A DNA stretch of 64,000 nucleotides from Scolanthus callimorphus (taxonomy: Eukaryota; Cnidaria; Anthozoa; Actiniaria; Edwardsiidae), in the NCBI GenBank assembly GCA_033964015.1, contig CM066916.1, forward strand, positions 8,906,501-8,970,500. Direction: 5' to 3'. This document shows, piece by piece, positions 1-12,684 of this stretch. Position numbers and translations under genes: made by a program. How positions within the stretch are numbered: position 1 is the first letter of the stretch; every line of letters begins with the position of its first letter. The notes under the pieces were generated by a model, which was not told the origin of the DNA, ran no database searches, and saw only the letters and a program-made list of their open reading frames with translations.

Positions 1-962
1 GCAGGGTGTGAGACAGAACGGCAAAATATTTCGAAAAAAATAGTGATAGGTAATCAGTCTCAAGCAACATACCGAGTCAGAAAAAGAAACTGAACTTCGG
101 TAAATCAAGTCACATATCTTCGCGCCACTGTGTAATATCCTCATGTCATGTTATTTCTGCCCAGGCGTCTCTAACTCAGCGGAAGAGGCAGATTAATAAA
201 AGGCGCTATCGATGAGAAAGGCGATATCGATGAGAGCGAGAAATGCAGCGATTTTCGTCCCGAAATCCGCAGGAACGTGCCTGGATACGAGCAGGTGCTA
301 CCGACACCGCGGCAAAACGCAGTTCACATGCGCTAAAAGATTCACCGTGAAATGAAGACAATTGAAAAAATCTACATAACAACAGAGAGCGATAAATTGT
401 GAGTTTAAACCATAATTTTCGCCTCGGGTGAAAGCCTTAAAGTACGTGGTGCAAAAATTCAGAGAAAGATATGATCATATTCTAGCTGCTTTGCAATTTT
501 TGGCCTTACGTTTTGAGTCTGGAGCTTACGTTTTCCGAATTTCCGAGATATTTTTGTTATATAGATTATTTCTTTTGTTTTCATTTCACAGGAAGTGAAT
601 CTTTAGCGCTTGGCAAATGCGTTTTGCCGCGGGGTCATGGGACAATTTTAGCCTCGTCCCAGCTCCTTTTGGTTGCGCGGCTTGTTGGTTAGTGGAGTCA
701 CGGATAACTCACCACTTATCCAGGAAGCAAAATACAGTGAGCTTGCGTGACACGTGAAGCGGACACAAGGCGCTTCGGCACGAGATTAGGACAATGTGAA
801 CTTTCTGTTGAGCTTTGTAAAGCGAGAACTTAGTGCCGTCGTACCGGAAATATTCAGTTTTGTATTTACATTTATTTGTTACTACGAGTCCCTCTAGAGG
901 ATCTACTCGTACGTAGATTGATGAAACACTCTGTCTCGTGTTTGATATATTACGTCACATAC
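1..962. other. Left edge, no exon recognised
   Basis: Non-coding sequence downstream of gelsolin A exon 5. No further gelsolin exon or clear repeat boundary was recognised. The next exon (G1-G2 linker) is expected here or outside the window. Confidence 0.5.
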
Positions 963-1060
963 CCCCCTTCCATGGTTATCATTCCACCTTTGAAGTATGA
1001 CATGAACAGCTGGGACTCGTGAGCCTGAACCTCCCTGTGTTGTATCGGCTTGTCATCCAA
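963..1060 (-). CDS. Gelsolin A exon 5 (G1 end)
   Basis: The 98-bp exon encodes [20 protein letters not shown] and [12 protein letters not shown]. Donor GTATGT, phase 2. It is the last copy A exon before the left edge. Confidence 0.92.
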
Positions 1061-4000
1061 CTATCACAATAAATGGATAGATAAATGACGTAAGTATAAT
1101 AAAGTGTTTACATTACCTTATATTATAATATAGCTACGATATAACGCGCGCACTGATTTGTCCAAATCTATGCTCTATTACACCGATAAAGTAATGGTTT
1201 CCCCCGCTATATCATAAAAGCATTAGAGCACAACTGTCTATGACTTTATCGGCAAATAGAGCACTTGTGATGTTGGGAGAGACACTCGAAACGTTTTAAA
1301 ATCACTCGCCTGCGGCTTGTGATTTTACAACGTTTGTAGAGCCCACAAATGTAATAACTACCCACAAATGTAATAAACCCACAAATGTAATAACAGGTTG
1401 CCCACAAATGTAATAAACCCGCAAATGTAATAACAGGTTGCCCACAATTGTAATAAACCCACAAATGTAATAACGGGTTACCCACAAATGTAATACACCC
1501 AGAAATGGAATGTACCCACAAATAACACAGGGCATTAAACTTTGTTTATGGAAACATATTTGGATATTTGACTCAGCCCATCAATGGGGACTTTGCCCGA
1601 ACTTAAGGAAAGCCGTCTTGGCGGCATGGACAGGTTGGAACGGTCAGATATATATATTAGTGTGGTATGGCTTCATCGATGTCTTCACAGGAAACCAATC
1701 ATAGACAGCCCACTTCTTACTGTATGGTTTATTCTTCTAACAAATGTATCCCTTTTGGAGCCGGCTTGGGATATCAAGCCTGGCATTTCAGTGAATTTTA
1801 AAATGATCATCCTGAAGTTTATGGTTACCCAACCTGGAATTTTACGCTTGTAGATGACCGATTGATTGACTGAGTTGAAAAAATAGATTGTTCTCTCTAC
1901 AATCGCGGGCTACACAAGCAACATAGAGTTAGCAAATATTTTCCCATTTTGTTATCAGTTCAGTCCCTTTTGCCTCCTTGCATCTCTAACTGTTTACCAG
2001 ATCAATCTCTCTGATTATCAATGCATTTTGGGGGGAGTTTGGCGTCAAAATGCAACAATTTGGAGTCCAAAGTGTGTGCAAGACGGACTGTGATTGGCTG
2101 TGTACACGGGTCAACACGAAAATACGCATGCGTAAATAAGAGCCGCCGATGTTTTCGCATACCGCTGAACGTTCCATTTCGGCTTGGATGGGTTGTTTGC
2201 TCATGCGACGTCAATGATACGTATGAGGCGCGGGGAGTTCCGATATATACGAGGCATGACGCCGACGATAACGTAACGGATAATTCTACTGGAATATTGA
2301 ACTCGCCCTCTAGGACAGCTTTCGCAACAATATCTTCACCAATAGTTCGAACGCCATAGCTGCCCAGTTAACACGAATAATACTACTGGAAAAAGCGGGC
2401 GGAATATGAAGCCAGTGTGCTCGCCCTCTGAAACAACTTCCACAACAAATATCTTCCACCAATTGCCCGAACGCCACAGCTCCAGTGAGCACGGATAATA
2501 CTACTGGAACTAGTGGGCGGAATATACAGCCAGTGTGCTCCCTCTGGAGCAGCTGTTACGTGGTATAATATGTAATATTTAAAAGCCGACTATGAGGACT
2601 TGACTTGACTTGACTTGACTTGACGAAAAAGCGATTTGTTGCCAAGTTGGTAGAAACCTTGTGTTATTTGTTGGTATATTACACTTTTGGGTGTATTACA
2701 TTTGTGGGTAACCCGTTATTACAATTGTGGGTTTATTACATTTGTGGGTAACCCTGTTATTACATTTGTGAGTAATAACTACCCACAAATGTAATAAACC
2801 CACAAATGTAATAACAGGTTGCCCACAAATGTAATAAGTTATTACATTTGTGGGCAGCCTGTTATTACATTTGTGGGTTTATTACATTTGTGGGTAGTTA
2901 TTACATTTGTGGGCTCTACAACGTTCTGGTGTCTCTCCCAACATCACGCGTGCTTTATTGCGCCGATAAAGTCATAGAAAGTTGTGCTCTAATGCTTAAT
3001 TTACATTGCTGTCAGGAATTGGTCAAGGAAGCGCCTTCTCAAAACAAAATTCAGCGCCATCATCGTACATCATCGTACGCCATCATCGTGCTTTCTTAAA
3101 AAAAGCATTACAATTAGGTAGGAGAAAAGTAAAGGTGCGCAGTGACCATAGTAGCTTAAGCTTTCGACATGGTCACTGCCACTACTAGTACCGAGGCTAA
3201 CAAGTCATAAATTGGAGGAAAAAAAAGATATAGTGGATAAATTAATATATAGTAAAAGTAGGTTTCAGGTTCTTCTGTCAATTTTGTTTGCTGTTGTTGT
3301 TTTCTTTCTACTCTTACCAAAGTGTCCAACTCCACTGTTTTATAGGCGGCGGTTCCATACTCGTCTTGAGTAGATTCTTTTCCGATCCAGAAATGGAGAT
3401 CATAGTTTAACTCCTCCTGAAAGCGCAAGAAAAAATACCATTCAACAACTGTACCAACTGCACCGCATCATGCACTTGGGGCCAAACTAGCCTGATTCTC
3501 AGTCGCTACGGTAAAGTTTTGCACATCCTACCTCCGCATCCGATCAACGGCATGGATCAGTTGTGTTGTCAGGCGATTCCAGCTATTTAAGCGTGCATGC
3601 TGGAATGTAACACAATTTCCAGGATACAACGCGCGCATACAATGATACAATGCACTTGGTTCGTGAAATGTAACACAACAACCGGCATGCAGCGCGCGCA
3701 TTCATTATATCTGATATTGTCCATTTGCCGTGGCTGAATCTTGTCTTTGATCTTTTCAAACATAGTTAGTAGAGGGGACTATGGTTCAAATCGCTAATAA
3801 AATTTCCTGTCATTTACCAAGACGACAAGGTGAAGATATATCCATATCCGGTCGAGGACGGCGGAAAATTTTAAATGGGAGCGCTCTGTCTAAGCCCTGC
3901 ATACAAGAGATAAATGTGTCGTTTTTGTCAATGCCAACCCGTGAGTGACGCGGGCTACCTGTGTAGGTATTTCCGGGCTCCTGGGGACCAAAATAAAGAT

Positions 4001-7000
4001 TGCGGCCTACACGAACTGTGTTTCTCTCCAAAATCTGCAAGTTTTGACGAACGTTTGGACGATTTAGGGTAATAAATAAGCTAGGAAAAACTTCTGGAAC
4101 TCCAAATATGGTAAGTAGAAACTTCCATATAAGGAAATTTTAGAAAACGACACATATTTCACCGCCGAGAACTTTCTTGATATGGAAATTCCAAGGGGAG
4201 GGTTCTATCTGATGCCTGGACATTTCAAGGGGAAGGGGTCGAGGGCCGCTGGAAATCCTGGAAATCCAGGGGGAGGGGTCTGTCTTGTGGAAAGGAGGGT
4301 GTATGGCATAGGCAACTTGCAAATTCAGGGCAGGGTTATTGAAATTCGAGGAGGGGTGTTTCGGATCCCTGGAAATTCCAGGAGAGGGGAGTGTTGAGGA
4401 CGTCCAGAAATTCCAGGGGGGGGGGGCTTCAAATGATGATCGCCCGTTGCGATCAGAGAATAGCAGCCAGCCACAAGTTAACAACATTTTATTCAGAATT
4501 TCTGCAAGAGTGTGCCAATAAACTGTTGTTATAAAAGTAGAGGGCTCATACTCACACTCCCTTTCTCCTTGTAGGTGTTCAAGACAATGTAAGAATCTCC
4601 TTTGTAGAACGTCCCATGTTCCTTCTGTACTACAGGCTTACAATTAGGTTACAATTAGGAAATATATTAGTACTTACTAGACGTATTTTACGAGTTGCCG
4701 TAGGGTAGGGAAAAATAGTATTAAGACACTGTTACTGTACTGCTCCTACAAAAACCGGACAGCACCGGTCCGCAAGTGTCTTTCGGAATTAGATAGTGTA
4801 CCTTAAAGAGATCCCCGATCGAGAGACACTTTAAGGCAAAAAGCTTCCAGACGAGCAAGCAAGCGAAAGTCCAAGTTGGCGGCGGCCAAATCGGCATATT
4901 CATTGCAAATTCCCTGCATGTTGGAAAGTGATAGAAAGTACAAAAAAACTAACCTAACAGTATCGACCCATATCACGTTGATATGGTTTATCTTATAGTT
5001 ATCAGGGAACGAAATCCAGTCGAATCGGTAATCTGGAAATGACACCATACATTTGTACGTACAGATGTGAACCCCCCCCCCCCCCCCCCCCCCCCCCCCT
5101 TTTCTCAAATCCTGGCTACTCCCCTTGGCCAGACCCGAGAAAGCTAAGTTCTGAAAATCATATCTCAGCCGGTTTTCGAGTACAGCCGATTGCGTTTGAC
5201 TGTTTAACCCTAACAGTTCGCACGTTATGTTTGAACGTTGAAAAGGTTGCGTTTCTAGGATGGAACGAGACGTTTCTATGGAGAACCAAAGAATTCTGCC
5301 CTCTCTGATTGATCAGTGAAAAATAAACATGGCGGTTGCCCTTGGAAACGTCTCACTTTTGTCTCACAACGCAACTTTCAAACGTTTGGGTTAAACAGTC
5401 AAACGCAATTAATTGGCTGTAATTATTCCCAAACTTTGCAGCTTTTCTAATACGGATGTGTTGAATTGAATACTGGACTTTAGTATATACTACACGGGAA
5501 CCTCCATAGATCGCGCGTTTTGATTGGTTCGCTATCTCGGGATAATGCCACAATATTCCGAGATCGAAAGCATTATCCCGAGATTGAGAAGCTCGAGTGC
5601 AAGTGGTTCGGATATTTTTCTTTCTAAAGGAACTATCTCATTCGAAATGCAACGGAAAAATCCTTCTCAATTAACTTATGTTGTCTCTTTAGTTTTTCAA
5701 GGTGAATCAGAGAGAGAATATTTTTCTTGAACGTCGAAAATGTGCTGTTCTTGTTTTTCAGTTCTTCGGAATCAGAGATCGATGATTCGTTCACGGCACG
5801 TTTGAGAAACGAATTACATTCACAACAACATATTAATTAAGGCAATTTTGTCGAAAACATATCTACTTTGCCGAACATTTACATGTATAACCTGTAGGTT
5901 GGAAGGGACAGTAAATCGTAGAAGCCAGTCATTGAGTGCAGTTTAAGAGAGAATTTCAGTTAAGCTTACCATCGACTTGTTGATTCGCTTGATCACGAGC
6001 CATCCGACATCAAACGTATTTAAAGTGGTCTCTCTTTTTATGAACAAGGTCTTCCTCGTTGTCCCAGAGTTTGAAGAAATTAATTTCCCAAATTTCTGTT
6101 TGAATATTCCAAACGAATCTTGAATTTCTCTGCCAGCAGGTTGAGTGAAAATGGCGACCAAAGACAAAGTGTTTTCAGCGAAGCAACTCTGCAGTTTCAC
6201 AATCCATAATCCAAGGCACAAAATGCGAATTTATCCCTTGAATCCATCCTTGCAACCTTCTAAAAACTTAAATCGTTTTTGTAGTCGATATTAAGGTTTT
6301 AAAACAAGTGTTTTCTAGCGTTTTTGCTTCTCTAAAACAGCAGCAAGTTTCCACCATGTGTTCAGTAGCCGATGCTTGTAGTGACGTCTGACGTAACAAA
6401 CGTCACGCATACAGAAAGAGGCTACAAAATGTCGGCAAATGCCACATTTAGTTTCGTTCGGATATTTTTTGGAGTGTTCCCGTGTAGTATATACTAAAAC
6501 AATTATTCTCCTCAGGCTCAGTGAATAGTGGCGAATCGCCTTCGGCGAATAATTGTTAAATATTTAACCATTATCCTGCGAGATTGCGCAGAATATCGTC
6601 TGATACTTAGCCGACGAGGGACGAAGTCCCGAGTTGGCTAAAATCAGACGATATTCTGCAAAATCGAGCAGGATAATGGTTTTATTATTCAGCCCATCGA
6701 TAGCACAAAACCCCCCCGAAAAACATGACTTTTGTGTATTATTTACGAGCTCAAAACATCATATTTCCCTCAGAGACGGATATCGCAGGATAGCTGTCAT
6801 GTACAGAAGACAGCTATTGGCGTTCCAATGACCATATTTGGGCAGTGCATCGATGTGCTGAATAATAAAAGATAGTAACGTGATATGGGTTTATATGGAT
6901 ATTCGTTTATATTTATTGCAAAAAGTCGCGCTTTTGGAGGTGTTCTGTAATAATAAAATCGTAGTAATCAATAATAGTCGAATAATCAGTAGTAATCAAA

Positions 7001-9750
7001 TGCAGTTGCAATATGTGTAAAGTATAAGAAATGAAATCGTCTCCTTATCGAACCTTTGCTGCAGAGGTAATGATTACATTTCTTTTAAAAATAGTCAAGG
7101 GTTAATTCATTCTGATACCTTGAATTTCTCGATTCTCCAGACTTGAAGGCCGACATCTTTGCCAGCTCCTTCCCAAGCCGGTTCAGATTCGGCTGCCTCT
7201 TTCTTCACCTGAAAAAGTTTTAAGAATGACGTCTTGGCCAACGTCGAACCAGAATTGGCCCTGAAGAGGCATGGTCTTTTATTCAAACTTACACTACTGT
7301 TTAAACATTTCAAATTTCGATTTTTTAAAGATTAGAGTGGCACAAGAGAAGCACCATAGTTATGTACTGTATATCTGTACGAAGCGTTGCTAGGAGACAC
7401 CGTGACGCGGGCGAAGTATTCGCCAAATCTCTTTTAGTACATGCTCAACTGGATGGGAAAATTCCTCGCAACCCCAAATTGAACCTGGCCTTCGGCCTCG
7501 TACAATTTTGGGTGTTCCTCTGAAATTTCCCATCCAATTTGTCTTAATCGGACAGCATGGAGACCTGTTATTTATTAATTATATAGCATCCATGTTCAAA
7601 CCCAAACTGTCCAATTTTAGCGTGGGACAGCGCGCGCGATACAATTTAGAAATAATTGGACGTTTCAAGAAAAATCGATCTGCCGGCACAATGGGATTTC
7701 GATCTGGCGACACAAATAGAAAACTAATGAGGCATTGAATGGAGTCAAGGACCGCCATGGGCGCTAGTATGACAAAGAATAGCCGCCTACTCACAGGTAA
7801 AAGGTCACCATGCCTGAAAGAAACATTGTAACTATGACGTCAGCATCCTGTACTTTTTCTCAGACGTGTCTGATCCCATCAAAAATCGCATTTTAATCAA
7901 AATATTTACACTACGATTCCTGCAATGCTTGTTATCACTGCAATTTTAATAATTCTGCGAACTCTACGCCGATGATTTCACGCAGACCGTTGTAAGTTTT
8001 TTAACTATTAAATAAGGAGGCTCCAAAACCCGAGATTCTCCAAAGTAAAATGCAATTCAGCCTCCATTTTGTCAGCCTAGCAGCATACTGAGACAGAGAA
8101 AGCATCCATTTCCATCGGCTGAGTTTAGGGAATGCAGTGCAATATCCCGGGGGGGGGGGGAACTCCCATATTTTTTGACCGGGGATGATCGTCGGAAATT
8201 TTCAGTTTCACCCCTAAAAGATACCAAACATGGCGGGCCATGGCGTGGCTCAAATAATTTCTTACCCTAAAAGATGAGGCCTTATGTGCAAAGTAGGCGC
8301 GAAGGAGACAGGTAACAGGTAAAAGATACCCATCAAGAAATTTCCGTGTTTGTTTCTAATTTATCGTGTTCTCATCGAGTAATCTCTCTTTCTTTCACGG
8401 TTTTTAGAAGCACCATCATGAGAGAAAACAATTTGGACACATATTTCGGCCCTAAAAGATACCAATCTCCCTAATTTTATTGAAGATTAAGATCACCCCT
8501 AAAAGAGACCAAGGCCCAGTGATTTTAACCCCTAAAAGATACGACGATCATCCCCGGTCAAAAAATGGGAGTCCCCCCCCGGATGCAATATTTGCGATTG
8601 AATCCGATAAATGAATAATAAAGGAGCGGCTGACTACTAGTAGGGCTCTTAAAAGGTTTGATGCATGACAATCGCAGTAAAGCGGTTTCTAGGTGCTTCC
8701 TAGTGTGTTGGATATAAATTTTGGGCCGACGTACGAGTGTAAATATAGCAATTTTGGCTTGGGACAGCCGATTCTAAAAAACGTAATATTGTGCCATTTT
8801 CTTGCTCTCAAACTAGCCGATCAGAAAGATCTTTGTTGTACCACCAAGCATCCCAAACATATTCGAAAAATATTCTTATTGGGCAAACAAAGTTCCCTCC
8901 TCAGAAAATATTGTCATGTATCAACTGTTAACTGGGTACCAATGATTAAAATTCAGTTTTTGCTTTCAAAATCTGTGAAATTTCGGGTATCTCTGGCTGT
9001 TTTTTTGCACACAGCGAGGTGAAGTCAGCTGGTAGACCATTTTGGTCGGCCTAAAATTGTCGTGCCTTTATTTTCACCATGAAGAAGATGAATACGAAGT
9101 GGGTGAATCAATTGATTATAGTTTTAGATGGGATTCTTTGAGAAGTCAAGTATTAAACGACGAAAAAAAAAAAAATCTCGGAATGAAATAATTTGCATAT
9201 TTCTATAAACTTCTTGTCATTGTTTTCAATAAATAATTGAAAGAAATTATGTCTAAAAACACTAAACCTCGAAAATCAAATCCGAAGGTCTTCAAAATCA
9301 ACTCGTTCAGAACTTTGAAAATATATGTAAGTTTGACAAGAAATACATTTTGCCCCTCTATAAAAAGCTTTCCAAATTCCAAAAACAGAAAGTTGATTTG
9401 AAATTTCACTGTTAAAATTTTTTTTTCACATTCTGCCAAAATTACTCAATTTCTTAATGGATTTTTTTGCGCCACGACGAGAGCATCTATTTCCAGTATA
9501 ATATTACGATTCGGATTGAACGAAAAAACCCGAGGGCTTCCTATTATTTATTCACTGATTTGCCTAAAATAATGTATCTTCTAAGTATATGATATTTGTC
9601 TGCAGCATCTCATCTCTCGACGCAGCTGTAAAAAACGAATTTTGCTCAAATTTGTGGTACTTACAGTTCTATCAGTATCGGATCCAAATAATGAAACATT
9701 GGTCTCCTGCCAATTAACTTTCTGGCTTTTACAAGCCCCTTGGTAGACAT
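963..9750 (-). CDS. Gelsolin/severin-like protein, copy A (5 exons; runs off left edge)
   Basis: Minus-strand exons: 9750-9665, 7208-7119, 4624-4556, 3416-3318 and 1060-963. The order, phases and motifs are those of copies B and [51 protein letters not shown]2 and G3 exons are expected left of position 963. Exon 1 carries a one-base deficit after [11 protein letters not shown], and exon 3 lacks the VT.WP start seen in B and C. Copy A is the most diverged of the three. Confidence 0.83.
1220..2996. mobile_element. TIR element with internal ACAAATGTAATA array
   Basis: The left end CATTAGAGCACAACTGTCTA and the right end TTGTGCTCTAATG (inverted) pair as terminal inverted repeats, each followed inward by ATGACTTTATCGG and a GATGTTGGGAGAGACAC segment. 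Inside each end are tandem runs of CCCACAAATGTAATAA (about 1345-1525 and 2690-2915, with both orientations). No transposase is visible, so it is non-autonomous. It lies in gelsolin A intron 4. Confidence 0.75.
2598..2622. repeat. (GACTT)n simple repeat
   Basis: Five tandem GACTT units inside the TIR element. Confidence 0.9.
3318..3416 (-). CDS. Gelsolin A exon 4 (G1 actin/calcium site)
   Basis: The 99-bp exon encodes [20 protein letters not shown] and [13 protein letters not shown]. Donor GTAAGA. Confidence 0.95.
4180..4425. repeat. Degenerate GGAAATTCCAGGGGAGGG repeat
   Basis: About eight imperfect units of a purine-rich word around GGAAATTCCAGGGG in gelsolin A intron 3. No conserved protein results from either strand. 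Confidence 0.6.
4556..4624 (-). CDS. Gelsolin A exon 3 (G1, shortened)
   Basis: The exon encodes [20 protein letters not shown] and KGS before a GTGAGT donor. With the phase-0 acceptor TAGTACAG it is 69 bp, against 90-93 in copies B and C; the VT.WP start is absent. Confidence 0.78.
5070..5099. repeat. Poly-C tract
   Basis: About 30 consecutive C. Similar tracts of G or C of 15-35 bases lie at about 17470-17500, 19540, 28622-28642, 34084-34102, 43082-43098 and 43377-43404, several at MITE ends. Confidence 0.9.
5184..5420. mobile_element. Foldback MITE
   Basis: AGCCGATTGCGTTTGACTGT at the left pairs with its inverse at 5395-5419. A second inner pair (TTGAACGTTGAAA/TTTCAAACG) continues the hairpin. 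Confidence 0.65.
5479..6498. mobile_element. 1-kb element with TAGTATATACTACACGGGAA ends
   Basis: TAGTATATACTACACGGGAA at 5481 reappears inverted at about 6478-6497. The interior has no recognisable protein. It is probably non-autonomous, in gelsolin A intron 2. Confidence 0.65.
6505..6690. repeat. Palindrome around CGACGAGGGACGAAGTCCCG
   Basis: CCATTATCCTGCGAGATT and GCAGAATATCGTCTGA at the left pair with inverted copies up to ATCGAGCAGGATAATGG, with a GGGACGAAGTCCC hairpin in the centre. Confidence 0.65.
7119..7208 (-). CDS. Gelsolin A exon 2
   Basis: The 90-bp exon encodes [20 protein letters not shown] and [10 protein letters not shown]. Acceptor TTTTTCAG, donor GTATCA. Confidence 0.93.
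8056..8648. mobile_element. TTAA-type MITE split by a nested insertion
   Basis: The left half (8056-8145) and right half (8592-8648) are the two parts of the dispersed family that begins AGAGCCTGTGTCAGCC and contains GAGAAAGCATCCATTTCC. A G-rich element sits between them. The right end GGGCTC abuts TTAA. Confidence 0.7.
8146..8583. mobile_element. G-rich hAT-like MITE with 8-bp target duplication TGCAATAT
   Basis: The ends read CCCGGGGGGG then AACTCCCATATTTTTTGACC, with the inverse (GGTCAAAAAATGGGAGT then CCCCCCCCGGA) at the right. TGCAATAT flanks both sides (8138-8145, 8584-8591). The uninterrupted site is seen at about 63643 as GTGCAATATTTGCG. An 8-bp duplication is typical of hAT transposons. 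Confidence 0.82.
9665..9750 (-). CDS. Gelsolin A exon 1, one-base frameshift
   Basis: From the ATG at 9750 the frame gives [11 protein letters not shown], like copy C. The conserved continuation [18 protein letters not shown] lies one frame over, consistent with AAGGTT having become AAGTT. The exon is 86 bp. An alternative ATG further upstream in the second frame would avoid the shift but has no homology. Confidence 0.78.
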
Positions 9751-11133
9751 TTTGGAGTAATTTCACGCACGCCTTAAAAGCAACAAGTTGTTCTAACTGT
9801 CTTAGCAAGACACGGCTTTAGTCTTATGCATGAGTTCTCCGTAGACCAAGTAGACCATAAACACAGTGAAACAGTAGACGTCATATTGTGGCAAATCGAT
9901 TGTTTTTGTTTTCAATTCTCTGCTAGGTTCGTAGGACACATCTTCTAGATTGCAGTAGAGAGAACAGACACAGCAGGCGGTGGAAAATTACAAATGGTAA
10001 CTAACCGGTCTATTTTTAAAGATGCCCTCAAGGGTAAAGCAGAAGTGAAATTTGGTGGTCTTGGTAAAAATATCACACGTACGACAGGACCCTAAAAAGG
10101 TTTCGGAATTTTTGAATTTGCAGATGCAAGCTTTCTGATTTGCATGCCAACTCTTCTAGTGACCAAAGATAGATATCGAAATTTTGAGCAAAATTTGAAA
10201 AAGCTTTTTTGCAAACTTTACAGAACGAAAATGTTACTAGTCCAAACAAGCAACAGAAAGAGAAGTTATAGAACGGGAAAATACGAGACGAACGACAAGA
10301 AAAGGAGGATCGAAACTGTAGTGATGGTCTCAACCATCTTTTGGTCCTTCTTTGCCGAGATTTTTAATACGATCGAATTAAGCCAATTATTTTTCACCCA
10401 ATTAAGCTTGTCATGCATTCCGCCTCTGGCCGCTATAGATCGTTTTCATATGACGTCATACAGTTTCTAACTTTGAAACTATGATCGCTACCACTTTGTG
10501 CTTTTTGTGTCATTTCTAGCTACCTCTAGCGAGTTTCCATGCCAGATTTTAGGAACATCTGTTATTTTGCCTCGAAGATACGAATAAGACAAGTTTTGTC
10601 ACGCAATACTAGTCACGACTTTTGGGAGGCCATAATGTTTTCAAATTCATCGGTTTGACAATCTAAACTATTCCAGACTGTTATATAAGTGAATATCTAT
10701 GTATTAAGCTGAATTTGGATGAATATTTGTCGTTTTTGTACACTTTTGCGACATTCGATTATTTGGCGGCCATCTTGGGGTACCATTTAGGTGCACCAAG
10801 ATGGCGGCGCCATACATTTCACTGTAAATAAATTGGTATTTAAATGCGTATATCTCGGACACCAAATATTCTATGCGGATAAAACTTGGCATAACTACAT
10901 AGTTTATAGTCCTCTTTCAGGTTCATTTAATGAAATTTGTTTTAATCTAGCGAGCAAAGAGCTGATTTAACGCTGAAAACGATCTATAGACCTTAAATCA
11001 CCTTAATAATGCTTTTAAGCATTAAAATAATATCGTATAGTTATCAGGTTCCCTGTTGCGATCTGACAGGGCTAGCCTGCATTGATCCTTGAATAATAAG
11101 ACATCATAAGGCGTCTGATTTGATCTGAAACCA

Positions 11134-11441
11134 AAGCCCGGTTTCCATACAGATACAGCTTTCACAGCTCGCGCAAACAAAGTTGATATGGAAAAGATGT
11201 CGTGAACCAAGTTGTCCTGCGACAGCTGCGACATACGGAAACCTGCAGCGTTCGCGAGTTCTGCAAAACGCTGCGTCTCTTGCGACTTGGGACAGCTTAT
11301 GTCGCAGGAATCTTCCGTGTTATATCTCTGCGACCGCTGCAACTGGAGTTTCGCGACTGCTGCGACACCCGGTTTCAATATGTCGCAACTGTCGCAGAAC
11401 AACTTTGTTTACAATAGTTGCAACCGTATGGAAACTGGGCT
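11134..11441. mobile_element. MITE built from TCGCAG/CTGCGA words, copy 1
   Basis: The ends AGCCCGGTTTCCATAC and GTATGGAAACTGGGCT are inverted repeats. The interior is dominated by CTGCGAC, TCGCAG and GCAACTG words on both strands. Confidence 0.65.
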
Positions 11442-12044
11442 CTAGAGAGCTGATATACTTACAAAACCCTCAACTCTCGATTCAATCGTAGATCACCCAA
11501 TCCCTTGGCAATGAGTGCATTATTGAGCACTCAAAGTTATTTAGCACGAAACCAGTTCATTCGGAAACAATAATGCGTTTTATTTCGATACAAAATGTTC
11601 TACAAATTCATATTATCAAATATCGCTCCTTGCCAGAAGGAACCAGAAATCTGAAAACAAAACACATAAAAAAATTTAAGTCATATATATAATCAATACT
11701 CGAGAATATGCACTGGAAGTATGGAAGTACCCTGAGCACAGGTTTCTTTCTGTTGTCTTACACTGGCTAGCAAAGCTGTTTCGCACGCTATTTAACTCCC
11801 ATATCAAGAAAGTGTTGTCGTTTTTATGTCAAAACAGCGCGGGTTGCCTGTGGTGTTCAAAACGTGACTCAGGCCCCTCGGCGGGGGGTAAAAACAAAAT
11901 GGCGACCAAGAGAAGGATGTTTCTCGAGTATCTGCAAGTTTTGGTCAATTTTCCTGCTTTTTTCGCTAAGATATGAGGAAAAGTACTTACAGACCTACCA
12001 AATAAGGTAAGGTGGGATTTCCTAATAAGGAAGTTTTACAACGT

Positions 12045-12373
12045 CGGCAAAACGACAGCTTTTGGCGAACAAACTTCGACTGCTACGACAGCATAGCAAC
12101 ACACCGGTTTCCTTATAAATCGTAGCAGTCGCAACCAAATTAGAGGCCCAGGTTTCCATGAAAATTTCGTGTCGTAGCATTTGCAGCAGTCGCAGAACTC
12201 CAGATGCAGCTGTCGCAGAGACAGAACACGGGCGATTCCTACAACACGAGTTGCAGCTGTCGCAAGTCGCGAGCGCCACAGGTTTCCATATAGTTGTAGC
12301 AGTCGCAATTGTCGCAGAACAACTTTGTTCACGACAGCTGCGACGGTTTCACTAAATGGAAACCGGGCTTTAG
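12045..12373. mobile_element. MITE built from TCGCAG/CTGCGA words, copy 2
   Basis: The right end AAATGGAAACCGGGCTTTAG matches the family terminus. The interior repeats GTAGCAGTCGCAA and CAGCTGTCGCAG. The left end is less clear. Confidence 0.58.
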
Positions 12374-12684
12374 ATAAAGAGAGGCAGAAAGAAACCTCTG
12401 ATCGCCAGGTAGTTTAGCCTGCTCGCAGGCGTTGGAGAGTAGTTTTAGGTCGAGAAACGCGAGTTTGCTTTCCCTTGTCCGCCATCTTGGATTTGTGACA
12501 AAATGAGACAAATCGGGGGGGGGGAGCCCCCCTGGCGGCCAAGCGAAAGCAAACTCGCGTTTCTCGACCTAAAACTACTCTCCAACGCAGGCTACAGGTA
12601 ATTCCATACAAGGAAGGTGTCTGCTCACCATATTTCGAATTCGCATTCATCGTGTTTTATTAGAACGAGAGTGGTATTTTGAAG

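Noticed and set aside
1345..1530. CRISPR-like direct repeats
   Set aside because: The ACAAATGTAATAA words are adjacent, without unique spacers, in a eukaryotic transposon-like element.
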